From: Muscardinus avellanarius
Taxonomy: Eukaryota > Chordata > Mammalia > Rodentia > Gliridae
Direction: 5' to 3'
Length of the DNA: 64,000 nt
Assembly: GCA_963383645.1 (NCBI GenBank)
Contig: OY726563.1
Location: 37,455,331 to 37,519,330 of the forward strand
Shown: one piece after another, positions 10,023 through 22,384 of the stretch
Numbering within the stretch: the stretch's first letter is position 1
Layout: each line of letters begins with the position of its first letter
Notes under the pieces: model-generated
The model's input: the letters and a program-made list of their open reading frames with translations, nothing else
What the model was told of the DNA's origin: nothing
The model's database searches: none
Made by a program: the position numbers and the translations under genes

Positions 10023-10937
10023 TGAAATGTCTTTTCAATATTGAATGACATTTTTTTTCTATTGCCCAGTAAATATGACCTCCAGGAGTTTGTATGGGAC
10101 TTGGAGTTAAACCACACCTGCTAAGTCTCAGTTCTCAAAGATTTAACTAGGCATCTTTGGGCCTGGGAAACTCATGCACAACAGACTTGTGGGGAGCCCA
10201 GGACAGAAAATCAGATGGCTACCATTTTTTTCTGGCTCGATCTTCACTGAGATTCCTCTACACTCTGTGGCTCCTGAGGTCCCCTTTACCCCATTCTTTT
10301 GGCCAGAACAAGAAGTTCTCCTCAGAATTTTAAATCTTCCCTCCACTGTACTGTCAGAATGCTAGTCACTTGGTCCACCCTTTGTGTAAAGCAGAAAGAA
10401 GAAAGACAGAGAAAATTGGTGAAGACTCCCCCATTCACACACAGGCACTCTTTTTTCCTGTTCTACTCAGAGCAACAAGTTCAGCTTCCTGAACTGCCAC
10501 CAACATCATCATCCTAGTGGTGTAGATCCTACTGAAAATGGCATCAAGACAAAGCCAAGAAAGAGAAAAAGGGGGAAAGAGGAATTCCCTCAACTCTCTT
10601 GCTCTCAGAGGTCCTTTCCTCAATCCTCCAGCCTCATAGACTGAAATTTCTATTGGAGTCACTTCCAAGTTCTGTGATACAGGCTACCGGGCCACCCTCA
10701 CATCCAGTCAGAAGACAAAGGAAAAAAAGAAGCAGCCATCTCACTGGCACTGGTCCTTCTGTAGGTCTTTATTTCCCCCACCCCACCCACCTACTATGTC
10801 TATCTTTCAAAGTCCTCATGCAGTTACATTGTGTATTCTGTCCAGAATTTTTAGATATCATCAGTGGGACAGATAACTAAGTGGGCTTACTCTATCTTGA
10901 CTGACCCTAAAGGTTCTGGGAGTTTTGAGTCCTTGTG

Positions 10938-10955
10938 CATGTGCATGCATGCGTG

Positions 10956-10998
<43 letters not shown>

Positions 10999-11020
10999 AT
11001 TCATGTATGTGTGTGTGTAT
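10938..11020. repeat. (GT)n microsatellite
   Basis: About 21 GT units (10957-11000) with variant TGCATG units on both sides. Confidence 0.95.
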
Positions 11021-11065
11021 AAAAGAGAGAAAGAGACAAAGGTTTATATTTCAACCATTTTTTTT

Positions 11066-11280
11066 TTTTGCAGCACTGGGGATAGAACCCATGTGCACTC
11101 TACCTCCAAGCTATACTTCAAGCTCTTTTTTTTATTCTTTATTTTGAAATATGGTCTCACTGAGTTGCAGAGGGCCCCACTAAGTAACTGAGGCTGTCTG
11201 AGAACTGCAATCCTCCTGTCTCAGCCTCTCAAATGCTGGGATTACAAGCGTGCACTACCATGCCTTTTTTTTTTTTTTAC
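11066..11280 (-). repeat. B1-dID SINE
   Basis: Antisense SINE from 'ttgcagcactggggatag' to 'gcgtgcactaccatgcc', followed by a T run. It faces the sense SINE at 11314 across a short gap. Confidence 0.85.
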
Positions 11281-11313
11281 CATGCCCAACTATTTCAACC
11301 ATTTCAATGAGAT

Positions 11314-11516
11314 ACTTAAACTGGGCATGGTAACACATGCCTGTAATCCCAGTACTTGGGAGGCTGAGACAGGAGGATCATAGCTTTGCACTCAACAACT
11401 TATAGTGAAGCCCTCAACAACTTAGAGAGACCCTGTTTCAAAATAAGAAATAGGAGTGGGCATGTAGCTCAGAGGTAGAATGCCCCTGTGTTAAATCCCC
11501 AATACTAACCAAAAAT
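11314..11516 (+). repeat. B1-dID SINE
   Basis: Sense SINE: 'ctgggcatggtaacacatgc' start, 7SL core 'tcccagtacttgggaggctg', tRNA-like B box 'tgttaaatccccaatac'. Confidence 0.87.
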
Positions 11517-12200
11517 GAGATATTTATTATATTAAATTTATCCATATTGAATTAGATTACCAACAAATTAATGGGCTTAACTACAAAAGAGAAGAGGCCC
11601 AAGTATTGAGGCCTAAGGTACTCCTCCAATTAGAGGTCAATGAACTGGAAAGGAATGAGAAGGAATGATCACAGGTAGGTGAAAACTCAGAGAGCTAAAA
11701 TCCCAGATGCTCAGAAGATGTTTGTGATGGTAAGGGAATAATGCTTTGGATCAAATGCTGCCAATGAGCCACATGAAGATTGAGAATCTACATTTGTGTA
11801 GCCCTGTGGCTGTGGGAGAACTGAGACAATGCATGAACAGCCCAGTGTGTGCCCAAAAAGTTAGAAAGTCCCTCATCCCTGTGGTTACCTACTTCATTTC
11901 TTGGCCTGGAATTCTCTCCTCTGTTCATCCACATTGTGAATCAACTTAAATTTCACCCCTGTTCTCTAAAATCCTTTCTGGAACTCGAAATCTCAGAGAA
12001 CTTACTTCCTTCTGTGATTAGTTAATTCATATGGCCTGTGTTGTCAAGCTATGCAGGGCAAGCCAGTGTGTGGGCACATGCCAAGCTCCAGCACCAGACT
12101 GTCTGTGCTGCAATTCCACCACTGACTAGTTGGGTGAACTCAGGGACATGTCTCAACTTTCACCAGTGTCTAGCTCCTCATCTTTCAAATCAGAATGAAT
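11517..12200. other. No feature recognised
   Basis: AT-rich to neutral single-copy-looking sequence. A short plus-strand open frame here shows no domain, codon signature or splice context. I see no exon or known repeat. Confidence 0.5.
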
Positions 12201-12212
12201 ACCACCCTCCAT

Positions 12213-12304
12213 CTTCTTCCTTCCTCTTCTCCTTCCTTCTTCATTCCTCCTCCTCTCCTCCTTCTCTCTTTCTCCTCTCTTTCTCCTTCTCCTTCTCCCT
12301 CTCC
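12213..12304. repeat. Pyrimidine-rich CTT/CCT tract
   Basis: Long C/T-only stretch abutting an antisense SINE. Any protein predicted through it is low-complexity. Confidence 0.9.
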
Positions 12305-12485
12305 ATCTAAAACCCAGGGCCTTGTGCATGCCAGGTAAGAACTATACCAGTGAGCTATACCCCAAGCCCTTTTTATTTTTATTTTGAGACATCTCGTTAA
12401 ATTGACCAGTCTGGTCTCCAACTTGTAATCCTCGTCTCAGCCTTCTGAATAGCTGGGATTTTAGGTGTGTAGCACTACGCCCAGA
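12305..12485 (-). repeat. B1-dID-type SINE
   Basis: Antisense SINE with an ID half more like the canonical ID ('cttgtgcatgccaggtaag') joined to a 7SL-like half ('tagctgggattttaggtgtg'). Confidence 0.75.
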
Positions 12486-12782
12486 GAATTTCTTTATGGT
12501 CAAGTCTTACATAGAAAGGCAGAAGAGAGGATAATATTTTTGAGTTTTATGGTTGGCTTTGGAGAAAGGGGGGTTCTAGTTTCTATGACTTGCCTTAGAA
12601 GGGCAGGAAACAGGAGGGTGATAAAAGACCAGAGAAACTCTGCTTCTAAGGCTTTCATTTTGGGGTGTCATTTTCTGAGCTTCAACAGGGTTATATCTTA
12701 CTTTCCTTTCTCTTTTCTCTTGCATCAATTATGTGAATGGGCTCAATAAATACTGGATTGGCATTAGAAGTATCTTCTAACA

Positions 12783-12998
12783 CAGCCAGGAATGATGGTA
12801 GACGCCTGTCACCTCAGCCACTTAGGAAGCTGAGGAGAAGGATCTCAAATTTGAGGACAGACTGGGTAACTTAGCTAGACCCTTTCTCAAAATTAAAAAA
12901 AAAACAAACGTTCTAAGGGTACATTTCAGTGGGAGAGTGCCCAGTATGCATGAAGCTCTGGACTTAATCCCCAGTAACACGTACACATAAAAATAAAT
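12783..12998 (+). repeat. B1-dID SINE
   Basis: Sense, diverged: 'cagccaggaatgatggtaga' start, 'taatccccagtaac' near the tRNA-like end, A-rich tail. Confidence 0.75.
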
Positions 12999-14665
12999 TC
13001 TAGAAAAAAAGAAGAACCTATTGATTCAACACACATTTATCAAGGTCTCCTATGTTTATGGTACTGGAAAAGACGCTGGGAATATAGAAGAAAACTGTGA
13101 CATTCAGTAGTCATTGTTCTGAGGATAGATCATGAGAATAATGAATTTTATATATTTTCTTAATTGATATAAGGAAATTAGCAATCAGTTAAGGTTGTTT
13201 TCTGTTTCAACCATTGTACCTATCATAGCCAACTTCCTGCATGTTCAAATGCAAAACTAAAGGGATGGGCTCCTATTCACATGTAATTTCTGTGACTGAC
13301 AGATAGACATACCCCATATTGAATTGCACCCAAAAAAACAACAACTCTGCATTTCTTCGGATAATAATTGAGTGACTTGCTAGCTTCCTTATGTCCTGAT
13401 CCCATTTTTCGACATGCCCAGTTGTTCTGATAAAAGGGACATTTCTTTAGGGAAACACTGACCTTTTTTAGGAAAAAAATTAAGTTACAGTGAATCAATT
13501 TTATGTTTTGTTTCTGTTCCACGTCACCCTCACCTCTGGATTGGACCGAGCTTGGGTACACTGGGCCATTACTGTGATTTATCACAAACTGACTCCCTGG
13601 CCCATTGTTACCTTACTGAAATAAAGTGAAAAAAATTAAGCTAACTTTCCATCCAATGGATGGTATTCTAAATGGCAGCTCACTTCATGTGCACACAGAG
13701 ACTGTGGCAGCCCAGATGATCACTCTGCAGGATTGATGCCCACAGCAACCTATCTGTCATAATGCTGTTCCCCAAGGCTGCATCCACTTCCAATCATTTA
13801 TCGCTTCTCTTCAGCTGTGCGGGTGTCAGGGCAGGCAGCAGGGGGGCTGTTCAGGAGCCCAGGGCTGCTGCCATAAATCAGCATCCCCAACGCCAGATGC
13901 ACGCTCATCCTTCTGCGTTCATTTATTGTGAGGTCTGATTATTATTGTTCACACCAGGACAGGCTAAATTTACTTTTCTGGGTAAGGAAAGAGAGGATTG
14001 AAATTTAAGTCTCTTAAATAAACGTCCTAAGGACAGTAAAGTCCACACTGGTTGATGGTGGTGGTGGTAGAGGATGCAGCATGGGAGACTTCTAAGTTAG
14101 TGGCTCACCCAGGTGTGGCTTGCCTGGGGATGATGCCATCTGCCGGGAAATGTCACAGGCCTTCACTCCTCAGACATTGGCCTTGCTTATATGAATTCAG
14201 AAAGCCATTGTAAGTGTAAGACTAGGATTTAGTTTTTCAGTCTCAAAGTGGCTACATTTCTAACTTGAAATCTATAGGGAATAAGGTTTGTCTTTTATCT
14301 CGGCCTCCCCCAGTGAATCACTAAGCTCCCTCAAGCCTCTCTCAGCAACCTTGTATGCTCCTAGGAGGGGAAAAACCCTTGTGATGTATTGTTTCATCTA
14401 ATTCCTGTTTTCCTAAGCTCCTTAAATCGAACTTTGTTAAACCGGAAATTAGATTCTGAGGCTTTCTTATAATTCCAAAGAGGAAACTTTTGGATATGCT
14501 GATGAAGGCGAACCAGCATGCAAATATATTAGCTTTTCTTCTCACTAGAACATACTCTCAGTAGTGAATCTGAACTTTCTAAGAGGGAAGAAAAGCCAAA
14601 TATTAGCATAGGGTATTCATGCATAATGGCTTAAGATTCACATATCACAAGTCCTTGGTATCTCC
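12999..14665. other. Single-copy region; candidate conserved element 13790-13995
   Basis: No known repeat and no credible exon. The part at 13790-13995 stands out as GC-balanced and rich in ATAAATCAGC/ATTTATTG-like and CAGCTG-like motifs with few simple repeats. This is the texture of conserved noncoding DNA. This is an impression only. Confidence 0.3.
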
Positions 14666-14667
14666 TT

Positions 14668-14751
14668 GATATCTATCCATCATCTATCTATATATTATCT
14701 ATCTATCATCTATCTATCTATCTATCATCTATCTATCTATGTGTCTGTCTG

Positions 14752-14786
<35 letters not shown>

Positions 14787-14795
14787 GTCATCTCT
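14668..14795. repeat. (CTAT)n tetranucleotide repeat
   Basis: Interrupted CTAT array with CATC and TGTC variants. The serine/tyrosine-rich open frame across it is an artefact of the repeat. Confidence 0.95.
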
Positions 14796-17224
14796 ATATC
14801 CATCCCAAACTCCTCTGGGCAGAACATTGTGGGGAACATGCCTATAAGGGAAAGAAAAAAAGTGGCTTGGTTGATGTATTAGAAATTAATATGCCTCTTT
14901 GGGGACTAGTTTTATGACAAGTTGTATCATTTGTAGAACTGGTTGGGGGTCTGTGTACCACAGTTGTTCATTTTCTCAGGTGCTGTGTATTCCCTATGAG
15001 AAAGTCTTCATCCCCTATTAGCCCCATCCCTAATGGCCTATATTAATTTATAACTGAAGGGAATTGCAAAAATGTACTATGTTTCACAGAATCAAGGCAA
15101 GCTGTAGTAACCCTTTTAAAGTCATAATAAATTAAGCTGCAAAGAATGCCCGTATTTATCTTGCATCATTTATATAGTTATTGCCACTATTTTTCTTAGG
15201 CTGGCTTAATTAAGATATGTCTTTGGGGAATTAACTTCTGTTGAAAAAGAGCAGAGTTTTTAAAAATGGCTTTGTTTTATTTCTGTGGATAAGCGGAGGT
15301 GCTGGGGGTTGACCAAATGGTAGAGAGGGGTAGTCAACTCTGACTTGGGAGTTTTGGTTAGTTTCCACAATATACTAGCCAAACGATTTGGGTGTTACTT
15401 TCACCCTCTGGGCTTCAGACCTGGAGAAAGAAGAAGTTGGAAGAGCCAACCTCTGAGGTCCTTTCTCTGGTCTTTTGGCCACCCACCAGTTGATAGGTTG
15501 ATAACTAAGCAGTCAAGCCAATCGCTGCCAGTCTTGTTCATGTCAATCACAAAACTCACGGACCTCGCTAAAACCTATGTTAGTTTTTAATGAGTGAACT
15601 GGGTGGGCTGCTCAGTATCCATATCAATCATTCTACAGCTGGTTGTTATGACAACCAGAAACATTGCTGCAAAAGCCAAGGACTCAGTAGAGAGAAATGG
15701 ACCTGACCAGAGGCCCCTCTGTCAGGGGAGCTTTAAAAGGACCTGACTGGCTCTGTGGATTTGTTCTCTGCAACCCAGAGCCAACACTGGCCCCATTAGT
15801 CTTCTCTGACATGGGATTTTATGCTTACTCATTTTACAAGAGCTTTGTATTTAATCTATAGAATGCAACCCTGGTTGACTTGAAAAGTCCCTTGGTATAG
15901 CCAACCACAGCCTGTTTTCCCAGCTAAGCAAATTATTTCTTTGCTTATGAAAAAAATCCATATGCCTAATAAATTCTTGTGCATGTACCTCTTTATTTTC
16001 ATATTAATTTCATATGACATATCTCAAGTGATAACTCAATCTGGCTAGTCAAGGATGAGCATGTGATGCCCTCGTAAGGTTTTGTGATCATGAGAGGTCC
16101 CCTTCTTCAGTTTCTCTTGAAAAGACCTACTTTTTCCCTGGTCAAAGATAAAACTGCCATCATTCTAGCCAGGCTTTCCTTTGTCAGGCCACATTCCATC
16201 AAGCAGAAAGCTGGCCGTGGCCACTTATGGTAAATCATTGAGACACCGGGGCCATCTTTGCCAGTAAGAAATATTTCTTCTCTGCTTTAGAGCTGTATAA
16301 TTGGTCGTGGGTTTGTGCAGTTTCTGGCAAGGGGAGAGCCTTTTACTCCTCTGCCAGGTTTCTTTCAGACTTGCTACAGCCTCATTTCAACTCTGGCTCT
16401 GAACACAACCCACAAATCTACCTTTCCAATTGCTCTTTTGGCCTAGAAAATGTCGTCCAGTTTTTTGCGAAGGCCTCAGTCAAAGGCCTTGTTGTTCTCG
16501 GAGCTGGTGCCAACCACGTTTCTCTCACCAACCCCAGCCCTGGGGACTGATGGGGGACTTTGAGTTCCCACAGGCAAGCACTGAGAGTCTGGGATACCAC
16601 TGGACAAGGTCGCAAGGCATAATTATGGGGTTCCGAAACTCATGACTTAGAAACTAGACCCTGGTCAAGCTAACTCTGAAAACAAAAAAGAAAAGGTTGT
16701 CAAGCAACAGCAAATAATATGGATTAGGTCTCAAACTAACAGGAACTAATTTGGGATTTCAGGCCACTCTGCAGGAGACCTCCTTCCATCTTCCCTAACT
16801 CAGTCCCTCCCCCGTCCATACACACAATGTTCCCTTTCTTGGGAAGTAATTTATGTTAAAAAAGCTTTTATTGCCCACTTTAGGGAGATTTTGTTCTCAT
16901 ATTTACAATACTTTCCAGGCTCTATATACATAAGCCGTGGGATCTTGATTTCTAAAGAGGGAGTAGCTACTACTGATTCAAAGAGAGACATTGGATTTGG
17001 CCAATGCTCTGATTTCATTAGGGGAACACTTTGTCCCTGGAGCTAAGAAAGGGACAATGCTCTAAATGCCACATGGTCAGTCATGGCTGAGCCTCATAGA
17101 GTCACCTCAGTATAAATCCCACTGCTCCTCATCCCTGCCCCTCTCTTTACTGCTCCCTCTTGCTTGGTAATGGTATGGGAGACATTAGCCTGCAGTATTT
17201 ATTGAGCACACTCTACAGAACACA
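14796..17224. other. Single-copy region, no gene seen
   Basis: Mostly repeat-free by eye. Small open frames on both strands around 15345-15590 and 16418-16645 lack recognisable domains or splice structure. Several smooth AT-rich blocks (about 15100-15250 and 15840-16030) could be noncoding conserved elements, but nothing decisive is visible. Confidence 0.45.
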
Positions 17225-17695
17225 GTTTGTCATAGTTACATATAAAGTGTCCCCTGAAGGGCTAGCTTATGTACTGGTGTTTGGAGTTGACACAATTGAG
17301 TCATGAGGGTTGTAATCTCATCAGTAGATAAATTAATCCTGATGGGTTTATCTGGGTAGAAACCCAGGCCAGTGGAGTGTGGATGGAGAAGGTGGGTCCC
17401 TGAGGGTGCAGCCTTAGAAATTGTTCTTCTGTCTTTGAATCCCCTAGCTTGCTTGCTAATTTGCTTGCCCTCTCCTTCTGGCATCCATGGTATGAGAGCA
17501 GAGTCTTGCAAGACTTTTTTTCTCTACCTCCTGCCACCTTGTCCTGAGCTTCAGACTCAGGCCTCACATGGACTGAACCCAGAATCTCCAAACAACTGTC
17601 AGGAAATGAATCTTCCTTCCTCAAAGTTTTGTACTCAGTCATTTTGGAGTCTATGAGTGGGAATGTTGACCAAGACATAGTCCAAGGCAATAAAA
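17225..17695 (+). repeat. MaLR-type LTR
   Basis: Sense ERVL-MaLR solo LTR of the sciurid type: 'gtgtcccctgaagggct', 'tggtgtttggagttgac', 'gagtcatgagggttg', then 'cctcacatggactgaac' and 'gtcattttggagtctatg' at the 3' end. Start and end are not exact. Confidence 0.65.
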
Positions 17696-17744
17696 ATAAG
17701 AAGAATGGAACCAAAACAGAGCTCAGGCTCTCAGTCTCTCACTA

Positions 17745-17941
17745 GGGTTCTTTTTCTTTTGTGGGTCTGGGATTGGAACCCAGGGGCACTCAAACTCCCA
17801 ACTACACCCCTGACTTAATTTTTATTCTTTATTTTGAAACAGGGCCTCATTAAGTATCTGAGGCTGTCCATAAACCACGATCCTCCAGTCTCAATCTCCC
17901 AAATGCTGGGATTATAAGCGTATGCCACCATACCTGGCTCA
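17745..17941 (-). repeat. B1-dID SINE
   Basis: Antisense SINE from 'cttttgtgggtctgggatt' to 'tatgccaccatacctggct'. Confidence 0.87.
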
Positions 17942-17984
17942 CCAGTGTTCTTACTTATCTCCAGGTGGCAGTTTTCCTTGCTCT

Positions 17985-18385
17985 AATCTAGTGGTTGTCC
18001 AACTTTAGGGGCATCAGAGTCACTTGGAGTACTTATTTAAACACAGGTTTCCGATGGGCATGATGGCTCACACTTGTAATTCCAGTACATAAGAGGCTAA
18101 GACAGAAGGATCCCAAGATCCAGATCAGCCTCAGCAACTTAGTGAGGTCTTCTGCAACCTAATGAGGTCCTGTTTTAAAATTTTAAAAGGGAGGCTGAAT
18201 TCAGTAAAATGCCCCTAGGTTCAATCCCTACTGCCAAAATAAGTAAATAACATATGGGTTTCTGGGCTTCATCGCCAGATCATCTGATTTAGTAGGTGTG
18301 GGGTAGAGGCAAGAGTCTACATTACTACAAAGCTCCTAGATGATTCTCTGTGCCTGTGGTTTGACACTGAGAACCACAGCTCTAA
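17985..18385 (+). repeat. MER5A DNA transposon, split by a SINE
   Basis: hAT-Charlie MER5A. The terminal repeat 'agtggttgtccaactttag' at the left and 'acactgagaaccacag' at the right are inverted ends. The internal 'catcagagtcacttggagta' and 'gatgattctctgtgcc' fit. The SINE at 18052-18250 interrupts it. Confidence 0.7.
18052..18250 (+). repeat. B1-dID SINE
   Basis: Sense SINE inside MER5A: 'gatgggcatgatggctcaca' start, 'gttcaatccctactgcc' near the end, then an AAATAA tail. Confidence 0.8.
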
Positions 18386-19440
18386 TTCATACCCCTCTGT
18401 TTCCAGACTGATTGTTTGGCCTAGGAGTCTGATGAAATCTTCCCTATCCAGTCCTCATGGAATACAGGTTTACCTCAACATGACATTTAAGGCCTTCACA
18501 ATATGGTTCCAGGTGGTACAACCAGCCACAACCTCACCCAACCCATGTTCTAGCTCTTGAATTGGGTTCCCTTAGAAGCAAATCCCAAGACAAAGATTTC
18601 AGCAGCAATTCCAGGAAGCAATAGTGGGAAAGGCAGTGAGTGAGACAGGGACGGAATGTAAACCAGTAGAGGGTGAGTTCATAAGATCACTGCTGGGGGC
18701 AGCTGAGGCTCAATCTCACTGGAAGTCTCTCAAGACTATGTGGGACATTTCTCAGAATTGTCCTGCACAAAGGATTGGGAGCTGGGGGATTATCCATCAA
18801 GTTCTGCTAGTCACTAGCCAAAGAGTCCTTCTATATCCACTAACTGCCCATTACTTCCAGGGTACCCTGTATAAAGGCCTAACCTCACCTTGGTGGCCAG
18901 AGAAAGCCTTCAGGTAGAGTCCCAGGTTCTAGAAGTAGAAATTCATCAGATGAGAGTACTGTGAATGGTGGCAGCAGAGGGTTCTTTGATGGGGCACCAA
19001 TAGCTTTGGCTCCACTGCTCTGACCCATTCTTACCATGTTCAGCATTTTCTCACACCTGCACTTCTGCACAAATGGGCCCCAAACTACTTTCTCCAGCTC
19101 TGGCTCTCTAAAAGACAGAGCTTTGGACTGGGTTGCATTTACTCTTTGGGATTTGGATGGGTGACAGCCTAGATTTTCCTTGGCTCAACAGAAGTTTTTG
19201 CAATCAGATGAAGTTAAGGAGACTGAGGAGTAGTCAGATATTGAGGAGAAATAGCAGTCCCAAGAAAGCCATGGGCACTGGAGGAAAAGAATGGGTGTTG
19301 GCTTGGTGTGATGATGAAGCAGCTGAGATATCTGCAGGTATGGTCTCTTGAGATCATCAGTTTGAGACAAAATTTGAGCCCTTTTGCCTTCTTAAGGTTG
19401 GTGACAGCTACCTGCCCTACAGTGATTTTGAAATCTAATA
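18386..19440. other. Probable old repeat (18540-18930), otherwise unassigned
   Basis: The stretch beginning 'gggttcccttagaagcaaat' resembles an ancient mammalian interspersed repeat whose family I cannot name. Several short open frames on both strands (18624-18917, 19133-19489) have no domain or exon context. Confidence 0.35.
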
Positions 19441-19616
19441 GAGCCAGGTGTAAATCCCAGTACGTGGGAGGCTGAGATAGGAGGATCACAGATTAGAATT
19501 CAGCCTCAACAACTCAGTGAGAATCTGTTCCAAAACAAGATATAAAAATATGGCTGGGTTGGAGCTGGGAGGTAGAATACCTCTGGGTTCAAACTCCAGT
19601 ACAAAACAAAACAGAA
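19441..19616 (+). repeat. B1-dID SINE
   Basis: Sense SINE, 5'-shortened: 'agccaggtgtaaatcccag' then the tRNA-like half ending 'gttcaaactccagtac'. Confidence 0.8.
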
Positions 19617-19714
19617 TATAGGAGAAAATGGTTGAATTAGGGCATCCTGTTGCCCAAATTAGAAGTCTTAAAGAATGTTGGCTAAGCTGGTTTCTAGATG
19701 TCTTTAAGAATTCC

Positions 19715-19908
19715 TGGCCGGGCGTGGTGGCACACGCTTGTAATACCCGCACTTTGGAGGTGGAGACAGGAGGATTGAACAGGTTCAAAGCCAGCCTCTC
19801 TTGCTTAAGAGATCCTGTTTCCAAATAAAAATATTAGAAAATAGGTCTGGGAGTGTAGCCCGGAGGTAGAAGGGTTTCCAGGAACCCCAGTACCACCAAA
19901 AAAAAAAA
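19715..19908 (+). repeat. Young B1-dID SINE with poly(A) and target duplication
   Basis: Sense SINE starting 'ccgggcgtggtggcacacgc'. The pure poly(A) tail is about 19900-19919. aagaattcctgg occurs immediately before the element and directly after the tail, a clean target duplication. The pure tail and intact 7SL 5' end suggest a recent insertion. Confidence 0.9.
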
Positions 19909-19931
19909 AAAAAAAAAAAGAATTCCTGGAT

Positions 19932-21255
19932 ATGGTCACTGTAACTGTACCCTAGTGCTCAGGGAAAGTGTCACCTGCTTAAGTGCTGATGGAAACCCCC
20001 TTTCTTAGCCAGTCTTTGCCTCAGGAATCCAGCTTAAAAACTGTTAATTCCTTGAGAATCCAATAGCATGGAAAATCAGGATCATCAGCCAGTTGAGAGT
20101 GCTCTCTCCCTTGATTTTTAGACAGGCTTTCTTAATTCTTGTGCTATTAACTATGAAAGAGCGATGTATGGGTTGCTCAAGTGACTATCAGCAAATGTAT
20201 AAGACATCGGTGGCAGTGGTCAACAAGACAGACAAGAAAAATAAGCAACCCAAGTTTCTCACTCAATGTTATATGGTAACTTCACATTTACTATATGAAA
20301 AATAAAATGTGTTCCTTCTTTTATAAAAAGAGAATATTTTTTCCTAAGGAATTTCTGACACAAACATTCTTATGTACACAAAATGTTCATGAGTAGCTGG
20401 TTTATATCTCCTTTTTAAAAAATCACCTTATCCTTTTTAATCACGGTTGAAGTGATATATGCATGAACTTTGCAAGGCATAAGAAAACGTAATTTACTTG
20501 ACATGATTTGGGGAGAAAAACTGAAATATATTAAACAACCCTCAACCGCATTATTTAGAAAGAAGAAAATCAGAGACACTAATTGCCCGTGATGGCTATT
20601 TATACAATGCACCACTGGCTGCTCTTGAAATAGTTTAAATTTGAACCAGAAGGCAACCAGTGGAGCCAGTAAAGACACATAAGCTGGGAGGTGACATATT
20701 TTTTCTGTTAGAATTCAACTATTGAGAGGATAAAGAAACAAAAGAATAGGCACTCAGTCTAGTGTAGAAACCTCAAGTGAAATTCCCAAGTGGGAAAAAT
20801 TGATCCCTTTTTCCAGCCCATTCTCCTGTTCAAGATCCTTCCTTCAGATGCTCACTAACCTGAGGTTGGTCCTGAAATGTCTCAAACTCAATTGAACAAA
20901 GACTCCTGCTCCAAAACAATCACCTCTTTCCTCCCCCACAACCAGAATATACCAGTTTTGTGTCTTAACCATCCAAAGTTTGCTCTGTGCTTAAGGAGCC
21001 ACCAGCTATAACCTAACAAGTTCCCAGGCAGGAGTCAAGAACTCATGGTAGCACATGGACAACCAATCAATCTCCCATCTCATGCTGGGGGTTGCATAGA
21101 AAGTTGTGATGGATGGGGGAAACACATTTAGTTTTCAAGTCTTTTTTCATGAAGTTTAAATTAGAGGATTTCTATTAGATCTAGAAAGGGAAAAGTTCTA
21201 TATTCATGTTCTTCCAAATATGTAGGCTTGCTTAAATTTCTTAAAAATAACAAGT
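19932..21255. other. No repeat or gene recognised
   Basis: Single-copy-looking sequence. Short frames at 20093-20305 (+) and 20415-20678 (-) show no domain and no splice sites that would join them. Confidence 0.45.
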
Positions 21256-21261
21256 CTAAAC

Positions 21262-21710
21262 CAGATCTGGTGGTACATACCTGTAATCCCAGTACTTGGG
21301 AGGCCGAGATAGGAAGATTGCAGGTTTGATTCCAGCCTCAGCAGCTTGGGGAGACTTTTAGCAATCAAGTGAGGCTCTGATTCAAAACAAAAACAATTTT
21401 TTTCTTTTTCTTTTTTTTTGGTGGTACTCGGGGTGGATCCCAGAGGCTTTCTACCTCTGGGCTATACTCCCAGACCTATTTTATATTTTATTTGGAAACA
21501 GGGTCTCACTAAGTTGCTGAGAGCCTCACTAAGTAGCTGAGGCTGGCTTCGAACCCGTGCAATCCTCCTGTCTCAGCCTCCCAAGTGCGGGGATTACAAG
21601 CATGCGCCACCACGCCCGGCCAAAAACAATTTTTAAGGGGGCTGGGTATGTAGCTTTGAGGAAGAATGCCCCTGGATTCAATCCCCAATACTACAAACAA
21701 ACAACAATAA
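21262..21710 (+). repeat. B1-dID SINE split by a second SINE
   Basis: Sense SINE: the 7SL half is 21262-21401 and the tRNA-like half is 21635-21710 ('gctgggtatgtagctttgag'). The halves are separated by an antisense SINE. Confidence 0.9.
21402..21620 (-). repeat. B1-dID SINE nested in a SINE
   Basis: Antisense SINE with poly(T) at its left end and 'ccaccacgcccggc' at its right. The perfect 14-bp target duplication caaaaacaattttt is at 21388-21401 and 21621-21634. Confidence 0.95.
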
Positions 21711-21764
21711 TGATAAATATGTCTAAGAGTATTAACATATATAATGGTTGAGATTTAGAATGTC

Positions 21765-22085
21765 TCCCTAGCCCTCATGAAAACAAGGCAGTAATGTTAT
21801 AGCAGGGCTTGGTTGTTAAGGAAGGGTCCCTGTGGGTGTGGTCTTGGAGATTATATAAGGTTCTCTTCTTCCCCTGCTCTCTCTGCTTCTGGATTCCATG
21901 ATGGTGGTGTGAGGGGCAGAGCCTTTGTGCTTTCCCTCTCTTTGCTTCCTGACACCATGCCCTGATCTCTGCACACCCGCCTGACATGGACTGAAATGCT
22001 AAATCTCCAAAAACTGTAAGAAAGTAAATCTTTTCTCTCATTCATGTGGTCAGTTGTTTTGGATTATATCAGTGAGAATGTTAGA
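21765..22085 (+). repeat. MaLR-type LTR
   Basis: Sense MaLR LTR: 'ggaagggtccctgtggg', 'ggattccatgatggtggt', 'cctgacatggactgaaatg' and 'gtcagttgttttggatta'. Related to the LTR at 17225. Confidence 0.6.
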
Positions 22086-22384
22086 TCTCGCTGAATTTTA
22101 GATTTTTAGTTCAATTAGAAACATATTTTATCTTTCCCTGGTGAGATAAAAGGCTATAATACTTCAAGCCTTACATAGTATGGCAATTGATCATTCTAAG
22201 CCTTAAGGTATATTTGTTTTGAATTGCTGCCTGGTAATATAAACTGTCATCAGAATAAAAGATGGGCCAAAATAGTCACCCATAAAATACTATCTGGTAC
22301 ATGTCAATAGTATAGAAGGTTCATCCCAAATTCTCTATAAAGGAATTAAGAGATCATTGGCATTAATATATTTTTTAAATCATT

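Larger units (their letters stand above)
9111..10900 (-). repeat. Ancient L1 antisense segments
   Basis: 9130-9440 and 9623-9735 resemble the antisense of old L1M 5' sequence ('agagtttctatttctctttt', 'gtaactgctttaaagtctta'). The part from 10023 to 10900 may continue it but is weaker. It is interrupted by two SINEs and a pyrimidine tract. Confidence 0.4.

Noticed and set aside
14668..14795. CRISPR-like regularly spaced repeats
   Set aside because: Simple tetranucleotide repeat with no spacers, in a mammalian sequence.
14666..14917. Serine/tyrosine-rich 83-aa protein
   Set aside because: Translation of the CTAT repeat.
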